Source of the DNA: Smittium mucronatum | Taxonomy: Eukaryota > Kickxellomycota > Harpellomycetes > Harpellales > Legeriomycetaceae | DNA length: 23,899 nt | Assembly: GCA_001953115.1 (NCBI GenBank) | Contig: LSSL01003103.1 | Span: forward strand, 1 to 23,899 | Direction of reading: 5' to 3' | Part shown: positions 7,838-19,289 of the stretch, one piece after another | Layout: each line of letters begins with the position of its first letter | Numbering within the stretch: position 1 is the stretch's first letter | The notes under the pieces: model-generated | What the model saw: only the letters and a program-made list of their open reading frames with translations | What the model was told of the DNA's origin: nothing | The model's database searches: none | Translations under genes and position numbers: made by a program

Positions 7838-10218
7838 TTACTTAAAATTTTCATTAGAAGGATATTTACTATGTTGTGGGCTGTTTCTGTTTAAAAAATC
7901 TAGATTTTTCATGTATTCTAAAAGCTTGAGTTTTCCTTCAGGTAGAATATCAGGGATCCCAGAACCTTTAAATTTAGGGCCCAATTGAACCTTTCCCCCC
8001 CTTAGGTTAAGTTCAGAAATTGCCCGGACAATTTTACTACATCGAACTCTAATAGTCAAAGGAGACCTTGTATAGTTCAATTTTCTAGACATTAGCGACC
8101 ACTTACGATATTTGGGAAACTCTGAAACATCATTGTAAAGAGGTTTGAAAATATCTGCTAGTTCTTGTCTATTTTCGGATATTTTATTAAAAAGTGTACT
8201 TGATAAAATCCATCTGGCTAAGATTGTGTCTTCTTCAGGTGTCCACTCTGTTTTGATTAGGTTATGTGAAAGATAATTGGTGTATCTATATTGACATTGC
8301 TGATAGCTTCTTGTGCCAACATATTGACTCACTTCTGTCCAGGAAAAAACTTTATCTTCACTATTCCATAACATTTCTATAGATGATAGAAGCCTTCTAT
8401 CCTCATCGGCGCGCCATTTTCCGGAGTTAAAAAGATTGTTTGAGGTAGTCTTAACCTTCCTTGTTTTTATCCTAATTCTTTTTGTGAATTTTTTGTCACC
8501 AGATTGAAGTTTTCTTCTCTTAATATGATTTACATTTATCAGGTTTTGCATTTGAGCAGTGTGAGTCATTGAATTAAAAATCTCTGCAGCATTTAAAGCA
8601 TTGAGGTTAGATCTTTTGACTGACATTAATTCAATATGTTTTTCAGAAAGTATATGGCTTTCGTTTGGAGGACATCTGATTTTATTTTGGTAATTCAGAA
8701 CGTGCCATCGATATTGGCATTGGAACCCAGAAAAAACACCCCCTTCAATTCGTTTAGAGATTTTTTCCCAATCCGATCCCAAATAATCATTGTAGAATCT
8801 TAGCATGTTATCTTGATTTTTACTCCACTGGTCATCAAAAGTTCCGAGCTGATCGATCCAAGAAGATATTAACATTTCGTACCGTTTACAAGCTCCAGAA
8901 GTAGTTCGTGGAATGATGTTTAAACAGCTTGCTATTTTAGTCCACTTTCTTTTATAAACCTCAGCTAGTTTTATTAGCTGGGAGTCTTCTTCAGCTTGCC
9001 AAGATTTCTGGGACAAATTAATTCTAATGCTTTGTCTTTCATGACCTGTGGATTCTTTTTTCTGAGACAGTAGATCTAAATCATTAAATTTACCAAAAGA
9101 ACTTCTACTCTTTATGTCTATTGCGTTAAGATGTCTGTCGTTTAAGATATCATCTTCATACAGTATTCTACGCTCTTGAAAATCAAAATTATTAATTAAA
9201 TTATCCAAGCTAGAAAATTTTTTAGCATCATTTTCCAAATTGTTAATAGTACTTCTTAAGCCTGCGTTATCCAACTTTTTTTGATCCTTCTCAATTTCAA
9301 AAATGGAATAAAGTTCTAAGTTTGTCATTTGATTACGAAAATTTTCAATAGAGGGTTCGGGATCAGGACTTGCGATATAACTGTCGTTACTTAATAATTT
9401 CTTTTGCTTCAAATAATTCCATCTCTGTCTACATTGGAACTCATCTCTGGTTTTTACTGATTTAGATATTTTTCCCCAAGCTCCAATCCCATAAAGATCA
9501 ACAGCCATGATTAATAAAGAATCTTCTGACATTTTCCAACGCCCAGAATTAGGATTCTGACAAAAAGAAAAGGATCTAGCTTTGCTTAATGTAGCTTTCT
9601 TTGTTCTCCCGAGATTTTTTGAAATTGAATCGTAATCAATATCGATCATTTCCTCAGAACAATGTTTGATCAGATCCCTTAATTTATCTAAATCTTTATG
9701 AGACCACCTTTTACTGAAGTTTTGATTTGAATCCGATTCTGAGACGGTAATTAGGGATGAATAAAGTCTAGATGCCAAAATTGGGAGTTGAAAGGTCGGT
9801 TTATCACCAAATATGATATTTTTGTGCAAATGAACAGCATTTTGCGATTTCTCTTTTGGAAAAAAATCTTTATTTTTTCTAATAAAAAAATTACGAAATA
9901 GATTATATATTTATTTAGAGATCGGTTGAAAGAAGAAATGATATAAAATATACCTGGAACTAAATACTATTATTTGGGGCATATATCTTCCCTCAACTGT
10001 TGGCTTTTTATATTTGAAATCACGCAAATTTGAAAAATCTCTAGCGCAAAATGATAAACTTTTGGAAAATTTCCAATTGTCTAAATTACATTTTATTTTG
10101 GATATCTCCGAAAAGAATTCTTCTTGGAGGATTTTTAATCTAAAAATTTTGGAAGGAAAAAGGTTATAGTAATTCAAGCAAATATTATCAAATAAATAAC
10201 TAAATGAAAATACCTCAT
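7838..10218 (-). CDS. SNAPC4-like protein with six Myb/SANT repeats
   Basis: The modelled product has 743 residues from exons 10218-10214 (ATGAG only), 10139-9954 and 9878-7838. The introns are 74 nt (GTATTT...TTAG) and 75 nt (GTATAT...TTAG), with phases that match. The third exon has no ATG near its start, and the second exon also lacks one, which is why the short first exon is proposed. Six tryptophan-spaced Myb/SANT-like repeats are visible at about residues 120-168, 176-222, 355-405, 413-460, 550-601 and 607-686. Examples are RWKMSEDSLLIMAVDLYGIG, WQAEEDSQLIKLAEVYKRKW, KWRADEDRRLL and EWTPEEDTILARWI. Basic clusters near 517-540 (KRRK, KRIRIKTRK) look like nuclear localisation signals. Among multi-repeat Myb proteins, SNAPC4 (SNAP190), the DNA-binding subunit of the snRNA-promoter complex, is the best match in size and layout. 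SNAPC4 usually has about four and a half repeats, so another DNA-binding Myb protein is possible. The coding region is secure; the SNAPC4 identity and exon 1 are inferences. Confidence 0.7.
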
Positions 10219-10809
10219 TTATTAGCTCTTTTAATTATAACAGGAAAATACTCCAACATTTGATAATGGATGAAAAGCGAGAAATTCAATGAAAACACTT
10301 TGACTCTAGAAAATAATGAATTTATGTTCAAAATCCATTCATTATTTTTAAAAATACGCTTTGATCAAATTTATAGTATATTATTTTTGAGTGATTACAG
10401 AAAAAAGATGGGAACAAAAATCATTTAAACCCTCTTTGATCACGATTAACTTTTGCAATTAGTCTTGAACTTTGTTAACGCATTAAACTAAATTGCTACA
10501 CTAGCTTCAGCCAATAATATCAATTTTTAACAGTACTATACGTGGATTTAATGGGTTTAATTGTATCAATTATCAAATGAAAATTCAAAAAATAACGAAT
10601 AATAAATTCATAAACGCTCTTTGTGCAATTAAATGTGCTAATAATCATTTTTGCCCCATTTTTAACTCAAAACCGAAAAAAGCTCACATGATTACAAAAA
10701 ATGTATTTTTTTGTATCACGAAATTTTATTATAAGATGGCATCAACAAAAACTATACTAAAAAAATATGAAAAAAATAAAAAGACGGATAGAAAAGACTA
10801 TTATTTAAC
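10219..10809. other. Upstream region of the Myb-repeat gene
   Basis: This is the expected promoter region of the minus-strand Myb gene. It holds a perfect 12-bp inverted repeat (10310-10321/10337-10348, AAAATAATGAAT) about 95-130 bp upstream of the proposed ATG. A plus-strand open frame begins at 10577 (137 codons to 10990), but its first part is AT-biased and its last part lies in the decayed island. It resembles no family I know, and I do not call it a gene. Confidence 0.4.
10310..10348. repeat. Perfect 12-bp inverted repeat upstream of the Myb gene
   Basis: AAAATAATGAAT (10310-10321) is followed after 15 nt by its exact reverse complement (10337-10348). The position suggests either a cruciform or protein-binding site in the promoter or simply AT-rich chance; nothing else supports a function. 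Confidence 0.4.
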
Positions 10810-11760
10810 TAAAATAAGCTCCTCTGACGGTCTACCGGCTGAGTACCTAATGGGAAAAGGGTGCAATCTACCAACCGAAAGACCCCCCCTGGCATTGCTT
10901 CAAGTAGGCTGGATGACTGAGATTACAAGCAGTCAAGAATTAAGCTTTTTGTTAATGATCTATAGTTCATTGGTTCTACTGAGTCCCTAGTCAAAGCCTA
11001 CTTCTAACAGGATTAATAAAATTAGGCTCCTACCAAAACGTGGGATTGATCGACATAGCTTTCCTAAAAATAGCTGCTAGACGCTGAGATTCGTCTGACT
11101 GTCGAACGCTGGACTTGTGCACTAGACTATGTCTCAGCTGTGCTAAACGATCGGTTCCTCCTGTTTCGAGATGGTCCTCCTCTGGAATCGCTGTCCTCCG
11201 AATCGCTATACATTGTCTCCACTACTCTCAACCAAGAATAGTACAACGCCGTGTGAAATTTTGGTCTAGTGTACTTCGAAAAGTACACTATTAAGCCCCT
11301 AAACCACGACAGGGTATTTCACTCTTATGGGTTACAAAAAATGTAAACCTTCATATAGTATACGATGGAAACCCTAATTAATTTAATTGCAGGAAGAACT
11401 TATGTTTAATAATTTTATTCAGAACGATTGGTAGAACGAAGTTAATCTAGTGGGATGATTGGTGAGGGCTGGTAGGTTTCTATAACAATTGGCAAGTTTT
11501 ACTGCAGGCCTTGATCAAGACTATTGGTTATCAAGTTACGCTTAATCTATTAGTTAATTTTATTATAGTTTATATTATACAAGTTTAAGGCAAAAAGGGG
11601 GGGATTATCTCTATCATGTTGAAGAATAAAGTTGGGATTCAGTAAGAATAACTGCGGGAGAATTGGTCTGAAGAGTATCTGATCACAAGGAGATAAGAGC
11701 TTACCATACCCTAGTAGGTTGGGCAAATTATCCATTATAGCCATCTAACCCCAAATCATA
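10810..11760 (-). mobile_element. Decayed mobile-element-like island of higher GC
   Basis: This stretch is visibly richer in G/C than both flanks, with a sharp left edge near 10810. Minus-strand frames look protein-like but are broken. Frame 11744-11550 starts MAIMDNLPNLLGYGKLL. Frame 11318-11127 (63 codons) contains the Ser/Asp/Arg-rich YSDSEDSDSRGGPSRNRRNR. A third frame, open from about 11225 down to a TAG just left of 11040, contains QRLAAIFRKAMSINPTFW. Several stops in these frames are TAA/TAG/TGA where CAA/CAG/CGA would be plausible, consistent with but not proof of C-to-T decay. No reverse transcriptase, transposase or integrase motif could be named, so the element class is unknown. 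A multi-exon host gene is an alternative, because a GTAAGC splice-like site follows LLGY at about 11704. Confidence 0.4.
11267..11290. repeat. 10-bp perfect hairpin with CGAA loop
   Basis: TAGTGTACTT (11267-11276), loop CGAA, then AAGTACACTA (11281-11290). It is nested inside a 7-bp outer pair GTGAAAT/ATTTCAC (11253-11259, 11316-11322). It lies within the minus-strand open frame 11318-11127, so it may be a coding-sequence coincidence or a structural part of the decayed element. Confidence 0.6.
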
Positions 11761-13151
11761 GGCTGACTATAGTATGGAAATAATCAAGGAGAGATTTTTT
11801 CGATACATCGAACTCAATTAAAATTAAATTAAAAGCTACTTTATTTTTCTAGTTTGATAAAAGGTAATTTTTTTAGAAATGAAGAATTTTAATTCCAAAA
11901 AGATGAAACTAATTAATGAAAGTGTTTTTATATAACTTCTCACATTGGTACACGTGTTTATAAACTTAATCCAATATAAAAATAGCAATATTAGGTAATT
12001 TTAGATTCAAATATATGATAGATTTTTAAGACCAAATTCTTTTTACTGATTAAATCGTTGGCTACATATTATTATATTTTAGCCCCAAACCAAAAAAATA
12101 GAAAATTATAAAGGTTAATGTAAAATTTCCATATTTTTCTAACAGGGAATTTTTTTTGTGATTTATATCATAATATGCTTGTAAAAGAGGCAGAATATTG
12201 TAATTAACCACGTTTAACAAATTAATTATTCAAAATAAGGATTTTTTTTGAGCTATACCAATAATTTTAATATCAAATCTTATTCTCTATAAATTTATAA
12301 AAAGACTTGAGTTAATGAGCTATTCCACTATACTTCAAATAGATGATTCAAATATAAATTTGAATTTTGAAGAATCAAATCGCTTCTTTTTATTATTAAA
12401 TCACTAAAAAAATTCTAGAATAACGTATTGGGAAAATTTGCATCATTTTTATGTTAAATAAATTGTTTTAGGTTAACCACATACAAAAAGTTATATCGTA
12501 CAGACCAGATATTAAGAAATAATTTTTTACTTATATATATATAATTGTAAATGAAGTAGCAATAAATATATCAATTATAAAATGTATGTTAGTTTTATTA
12601 TTTTTCATGAGACCAGCTCAAAAAAGAGATTTTTTTTAATCCATATAAATCAATAGGCTCTAAAAAAAGAGTAGTTTTAATAAACCGAATTTGCGAAAAT
12701 TTCCACTCCCTATAAAAAAATCTTTATAAAAATCCATAAGTTTATGTAAAAATTGATAAAATTGTTGGAAATCATATTTTGACCCAGTGTTAGCACTTAT
12801 GCTGCGGTTCTTTCTGATTATCTTCACGAGATTAAAATATTTTTTTTAAAAAAAATCTTTTATAGGAAAGTTTATATCTAAAAAAAACTATCCAGTGAAT
12901 TTTTTTTAAAAATCGCTGATAAATTTTTATTTGATTTTAATATTTACAAATTAAAATATTTCACTTAATATATATACTAAGTAAAAAATTTATAGCGAAA
13001 AAAATAAAGATAAAAAAAACCAAAGTATAGATATTTTACATATTTTTATTTTTATTTTTTAAAAAATAGATTTTTAGAAATATTTAAAAATAAAAAAGTT
13101 CTGATTGGAATGTGAAACAGAACTGGAAGTTTTCTCAATATTAATGAATCG

Positions 13152-13181
13152 ATGAACATGAACATGAACATAAACATGAAC
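13152..13181. repeat. Hexanucleotide tandem repeat (ATGAAC)5
   Basis: Five 6-nt units in a row, the fourth being ATAAAC instead of ATGAAC. It is an ordinary short tandem repeat with no gene context. Confidence 0.9.
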
Positions 13182-13695
13182 TAGAGCTTTAAAATTATTT
13201 ATTAATAATTCTAAAACAGTTGTATTTTTTTTATTGGATTTAATGATATCTAATTTGAAAAAATATTTTTTACTTGAGATTTCAAAGCTACTAGGGATAA
13301 AAATAGAAAGGAAATGAGGTTTAAATATACTTGTAATGATAAGCTAATTTTTTTTTAACGCATATGAGATATAAATTCAAATATAAAGAGATGTATTGGA
13401 ACTAAAATAATTCTGGCCCTTCATTTTGCAATTTGGTAAACTCAACTCCATAAATAATTAGAGTTACCCTTTATGTAAAATTATTTTTCATAATTTAAAA
13501 AATATAAAAATAATCTCAGTAAATATATCCCAGAAGTCACAAAGAAAAAAATTTTAATAATAGACTGTATCCTTTTTTCTTATAAATATACCAAAAGGAT
13601 TTTTTCAAAACGGAAAAATAACAAATCAAGAAATAATTGCGGTTATTTTTACCCCTGAGTTTTTTTTTATTTTTTATGTAGTGTTTTAAAAGATA

Positions 13696-13907
13696 ATGGC
13701 AGATATTTTTTATGGAGGGCACAAATTTATTGTTCACGCTGTTGAGGGGTTGGTTCGTGCTATTCCAGTTTTAAAAAAGATACAATACAAATAAAATAAT
13801 TTTTTTTAAAAAACTGCAAGCATTTACAGGATTGGTGGCGATTATGAAAACGTATAATTGGTGATACTGGTATAATACAGGTTGCTTCGGATAATTTCAA
13901 GTTTTAT
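13696..13907 (+). pseudogene. Weak remnant of a retroelement integrase core
   Basis: Frame 13696-13794 reads MADIFYGGHKFIVHAVEGLV then RAIPVLKK before a stop. It resembles the block around the first catalytic acidic residue of Ty3/gypsy-type integrases, though the position usually occupied by Asp is Glu here. In another frame, 13869-13907 reads GIIQVASDNFKFY, resembling the G(x)P..I.SDNG..F block around the second catalytic Asp. The two acidic codons are about 145 nt apart, near the spacing of roughly 55-60 residues in intact integrases if small deletions occurred. Frames differ and stops intervene, so any protein is dead. The match is short and was made by eye. Confidence 0.25.
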
Positions 13908-13914
13908 ATTTTAA

Positions 13915-13936
13915 CCCCCCCCCCCCCAAAAAAAAA
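13915..13936. repeat. C13-A9 homopolymer junction
   Basis: Thirteen consecutive C followed directly by nine A. It is the longest G/C run in the window and sits just right of the integrase-like remnant. Length errors from sequencing or assembly are likely at such a run. Confidence 0.95.
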
Positions 13937-15507
13937 CGCCGAATTTATCTGCAAGCAATATAATAGTAGAGTAAAAGTTATGAATTAAAAAAATAATTTT
14001 ATGCAAATATATAACACCACAATATCAAAAAATAAAACACGGACCGGCTTAAATGAAAGAAAATCTTTTAAAATTATTCTAGGATACTTAAATATGTTTT
14101 TAAATCCATAAGAATCACTCATAGAAGTTTTATTGGTATACATATTTATTTTTAGATTTAATGTGATATTTAAATTCATTTCATAATAAAATAAATACCG
14201 AAAATTGAAAAAAATAATATCATAATATAAGCATCGCAGATAAATAAATTTTTAAGAAGGCAAAGAATATTACGATAAAAAACAAAGCTGATAGATCCTT
14301 TTTATGAAGTATTAGAAATTATAATGGCTCAGAACAAAACATAACAACAAAATAAAGCATGTAACAAAGAATAAATATCTATTGGAGAAGATCTGACTCT
14401 TCAAAATAAGATTTTATGGACTAAAGCTAATTTGGATAAAAAAAATCTCATGATTAATTAAATTAAAGATCGTCTCAATATTTAAATTAATAAAATACCT
14501 ATTTTCTAATTTTTTATTATAAGCGAAATTTCATTTTTTGAAATCTTATCAACCTTAAAATTAAACATTAAAATAAATTCACAAAAAAAAGTATAAAAAT
14601 AACTTTTTATATATTTTTTTATATGTCCTAACTTTAATTATTAATAAAATTTACATTTGAAGTAGTATAATATATGTTTTTTTTCTATGAAATTATAAAT
14701 TTAAGTTTTCTACATAATCTAAAATTCTCAATCCACAATTTTAATAGTTAGAACGAAAATAAAACAGATGAATTACTGTGGAACCGAAAAATTAATATCT
14801 TAAATTAAGACCACTAATTCAAGAAAAAATTACATGAACCTCAAATCTTTTCGCGTTCAGTTTTATAGAATTTATTAATTCAAAAACACCGTTGATAGAT
14901 TTCCCTCTAAAAAAAACACAGATAGTTTAAAATGTTTTATGGAAATTGAATGAATATTTTTAAAACTAATTTCTAAGCTAAAAATAATTTCAAGGTAAAT
15001 TTAATTTATAAAAGATATTTTTTTTAACAAAAAAATGATTACATTTTACATATCAATTAAAATTTTGCACAAAATGGTCAATTAAAATCACAGATTTTGA
15101 AGAATTCAGAAAATGATTGTGGGGTTTAAATAATGAAGCCGAATTCTAAAATTGAGTATAATCATTAATATTAAATTTGGTTTAAAATAAAAACTAATTA
15201 TTAATAAAATTTCTGTTCCACTTCATTTTGAATTTTTTCTGATATAAAAAAAATTGACGTATGAAAATATATTTTTAGAGAGTTTGATAGATTTTAAAAA
15301 ACTTGAAAGTATAAATTTATGCTCATTTTATAAGTTCATTTCATTTTTGGTAACGGAGATTGTAAAAGTTTGGTACTATTTCTTTTTGCTATCTAGGAGT
15401 CTGTTTTTTCTTATCATCAACATAATTTTACATGTCCATCAAAAATAGATTATTTCATAATAATCCCCTGGAATAATATTTATACTAATAAAAGTGAATT
15501 GATTACT

Positions 15508-15567
15508 TTTAATACTAGTAAATCTACCTAAACTGTTAGAGTTTAGGCTTTTTGGAACAGTATTAAA
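15508..15567. repeat. Two-tier nested inverted repeat
   Basis: An outer 9-bp pair TTTAATACT (15508-15516) with AGTATTAAA (15559-15567) encloses an inner 8-bp pair CCTAAACT (15527-15534) with AGTTTAGG (15540-15547) and a 5-nt loop. The internal loops are nearly symmetric (10 and 11 nt). The inner stem carries three G/C pairs in a region otherwise almost free of G/C. Confidence 0.6.
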
Positions 15568-15756
15568 TTTTCCTAAATTAAACATGTCTTTTATATTATC
15601 ATATATATTTTTAGTTAATTAAATAACAGTAAATTTTCCAATCAAAATTTTTTTGTTTATATTTTTGATTTTTTCATTTTTTTTCTCAAAAAAGATAATT
15701 GAACTTTTTTTTATCATAAAATGACTTATTTATTTCAAAAATTAACAAAAAACGGC

Positions 15757-15778
15757 GTATGATTTATAAAAATCATAC
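15757..15778. repeat. 9-bp perfect hairpin, 4-nt loop
   Basis: GTATGATTT, loop ATAA, AAATCATAC. It is not followed by a T run on the plus strand and has no gene beside it. Confidence 0.6.
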
Positions 15779-18700
15779 TAAAATAAGATTAACTTTTTTT
15801 TTTTTAGTTCATGATTAAAGTTGATTATTTTGAATTTATATGCGAAAGTGTGATTGGTTTAAATTTTCAATTTATTTTTTCTGTAAAATAAACGGATGCA
15901 TTAAATCAATTCGAATTAAAATCTCCTATTCATATATTAACCGATACTTTTTATCATCAGGCTATTGAAAAAAATGTGTTAGAAATGCATTTAAAAAAAT
16001 AAACATATTTTTTTTTCATATTTTTGGGAAAATCTGTTTGGTTAGCATCCAATAATAACTTCGATGGGTGAATTATCAAATATCTTGTAATAATATTTTG
16101 GTTTTAAAATAATATATATATCGACAATACAACTAAGCTAATATATATCAATATAATTAGATTTCAGGTCAACCCCAAAAGAGAATATACGAGTGTTTAT
16201 TTGAAGAGTTGGTAATATTTAATTAAAAATAAACTGATTGCTTACTTTGAAAGTAAATTATATAACACTATAAAAGTATCTTTTCAAATAAAGTTTTACA
16301 TTTAGAAACATCGCTATTATTTATGAAACTCAATAAATCATTTTTTTTAATAGCTTTCAGTTATGAAAGTAGCTGAATGAAAACATGTTTCAAACCTCAA
16401 ATTAACATAATATTTAGCTTATCACAATTTTTTTTGAATTTTTTTTTCTAAATTCAATAATAATCACGATATTGGTATAATAAGAGTCATAGTATTTTAA
16501 ATTAACTTTAGTTTTTTTCACAATTAAAAACAATATTTGTCTCAAAAATTTAAATGAATTCTGGGTAAAAAAAAATCAAATACTCAAAATTTTAGCTCTG
16601 AACAATTAAAATAGCAATCATTTTTATTTAAAGCTTAAATATCAATTTGGGGGTTTGACACACTAAAAACTTAAAATAAAATTTTGATGATATAATAATA
16701 ATACCAACGTCAACTCTTGAAAATTTGAAATTTTTTTAATAAATTCTCTATTTCTAAATTGAAGATCTTTTAAAAAATGCGCTATTTCTAGATTTTTGAT
16801 TTTTTCATATTTTAAATCTCAGCTTTTTCAGTATATATAGAGATTTTCAACAATTATTGAAATTTTTTTTAAATAAAAACCATCAACTTATCAAGTTTAT
16901 GAATAATTTATTTAAATTTTAATGATAAAAAAATAGTAAAAAGTTTTTTTGGAGCTATATATAGTTTAAAATGCTTAATTAAGATGATTTTTCTATTCAA
17001 AATGATAATTTTCCAAATTAAAAGGGTCTTAAAAAGTTAATATGGAATTTATAATATCAAAAATAATTTTTTATATACACTAAATAAAATTTCAGGTTTA
17101 ATTATAGATAAAAATTAAGGGTTTAGATTTGCTAATGGGTTTAAAAATCAAAAAGCTCGCTTAAGTCTATCGACCTTTTTAAAAGGCTAAAAAATCAAAT
17201 AAATTTAATCTCTGTCATTAAAATTGAAGTATATAGCAAAAAAAATTTTTTTTTATAGTCAAAAACCTTTCCCTCTCATTTTTTATGTCAATTAATTACC
17301 TATATCGCTTGTAATTTTTTTATTCATTTGATTTTATCAAAATAATTTGATTAATTTAAAAGTTAAAACTTTTTTTTTCAATAATGAATTGTTTTAAATG
17401 ATATTTTTATGCTTATTTATTTATATTTAACTTTTTTGACTCAAAAATTATATATTATAGTTAGTAATTAACGTTAATTATTTATTTTGAATAACTTGAT
17501 ATTTATATAAAAAATTACAATAGAAAGAGATAATTAAAGTTCATTGTTCTGCAAGATTTATAAATCCGTTTATTTATGTAAAAATTACAAATTATATGAT
17601 TTTAATTTTTGAATTAAACTTTTATATTTACTGCTTATATTTAATCTATTTTATACACGTATTGATAGCTTAATTTCACAGTTATTATACATGGTGAATA
17701 AAGGTTATTAGCTTTCAAGAAAAATAAATAAGTAATCGCTTTAGAGGTAAATGAGGTTTGATATTTGTTTTCTACCTTTTATTTTTTTAAAAAAAATAAG
17801 ATATTTATGTTTAATTGAAAATTTTATAAAAATCACCTAAAAGATACTATTGAAATCATGAAAAGACTATGATACGGAATAAAAAGGTTTAATTATTCAT
17901 AAAAATTTAAATATAATCTTAAAATGAATATTTTTTTTCTTTATATTTACCGAAACATATTATGCACAATTTTTCACAACTTATAGATGTAACCAAAGTA
18001 ATTCGTAAAAGTAAACGATATTTACCCGATTCAATCACAATTTTATCCACTGAAAAATGTTTTTTCATTTATTTTAAATTTTGAATATTTTTTTTAGTAA
18101 TACTTATATTTCTAATTAAAATATTGAAAATATTTTACATAATTAGCAAGCAGTTTATTTTCATTATTTTTTATTTCTCTTTCCCTATTAAGATCGAAAT
18201 AAGTATCGGCAAAATATATAATTTCGTATTAATTTGATTATGAATAATTTTTTGTCATTTAAAGCTTTCAGTAAAAGCTACAGGTTGGAAAATTATGCCT
18301 TTTTAAATATCAATTCCAGCTTTTATGCCCAAATAAGATATATTAGGATATAATTTCTTCATTAAATATAAATTTTTGAAGAAAAATACATTGTAATTTC
18401 TTACAATATCAATAAAGATATTAAATATTTAATCATAGCCCCAAATTTTTGTATTTTTAGAATTTAAGGAAGCTAGAAAACATATTTTTTCATTATCCGC
18501 TGTAATCAAAGTCTTGATAATATTTTTTATTTGTTCAAATATTTAAAAAATATCCTAAATTTTTAAATACACTTTTTCTTATTATCGGAATTTTTTTTTG
18601 TATTAAAGTTGAATTAGTTTTAAAAAGCATCTTTGGAACCCGGCTAAAAGTACTGATATTTCACTTAGTAGTTTCTACTCTTTTAATTATTATTTTTTTA

Positions 18701-19220
18701 ATTTTTCAAAAAAATTGGGAAATTCACTCAATTTTTTTTATAGAAAATACCTTTATTGAATAAATTTTGAATGGAAAAGTATTTCTTTTTTGATTTTATT
18801 TCGGAATATACTTTAAGAAAACTTTATTAATTATTTTCGGTTCTCCAAGGTAATTCCATAGTTTTTAATTTTTATAGAATAATTAAAATATTTTGAAACT
18901 GCTGATATTTGATCTAATAAATCAGATATAGAAATAAATCTAAATTAAAATCATTAAAATTTTAAAACATTTTATTTTAAAACATTTAAAATCTATAGAA
19001 ATTTAGATAAATTCTTATATTTTATGATATCTAAATACAATAATTTAAAGATACTAAGTTTGTCTAAATTTTATAAAAAAGCAGTATGATTACTAATTTT
19101 TTAAATATTTTATTCAGTGTTTATATTAGTGTTTTGGAAATCACAGAAGCTTAAAAATATTTTTTTGAATAAATAGAACTGCGATTTAATTTAAATCCGG
19201 ATAATACCAAAAAAAAACGG

Positions 19221-19289
19221 TTAGATTTTTTTCATCGGTTTAGATTTTTCATAACAAAATTTATTCAATATATCGAAACCGATGTCTAA
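19221..19289. repeat. Bulged 14-bp inverted repeat
   Basis: The left arm is TTAGA (19221-19225), a 7-T bulge, and CATCGGTTT (19233-19241). The right arm is AAACCGATG (19276-19284) followed directly by TCTAA (19285-19289). Nine plus five base pairs form around a 34-nt loop. A related word, CGGTTAGA, starts just upstream at 19218. Confidence 0.5.

Noticed and set aside
10577..10990. 137-codon plus-strand open frame as a gene
   Set aside because: Its composition changes abruptly in the middle at the island boundary near 10810, and no family is recognisable; it probably arises by chance across the junction.
11267..11302. Helitron 3' terminus (hairpin followed by CTAA)
   Set aside because: The spacing to CTAA (8 nt) is near the usual value, but the next base is A rather than the host T, no 5' TC end is evident and the hairpin lies inside an open frame.
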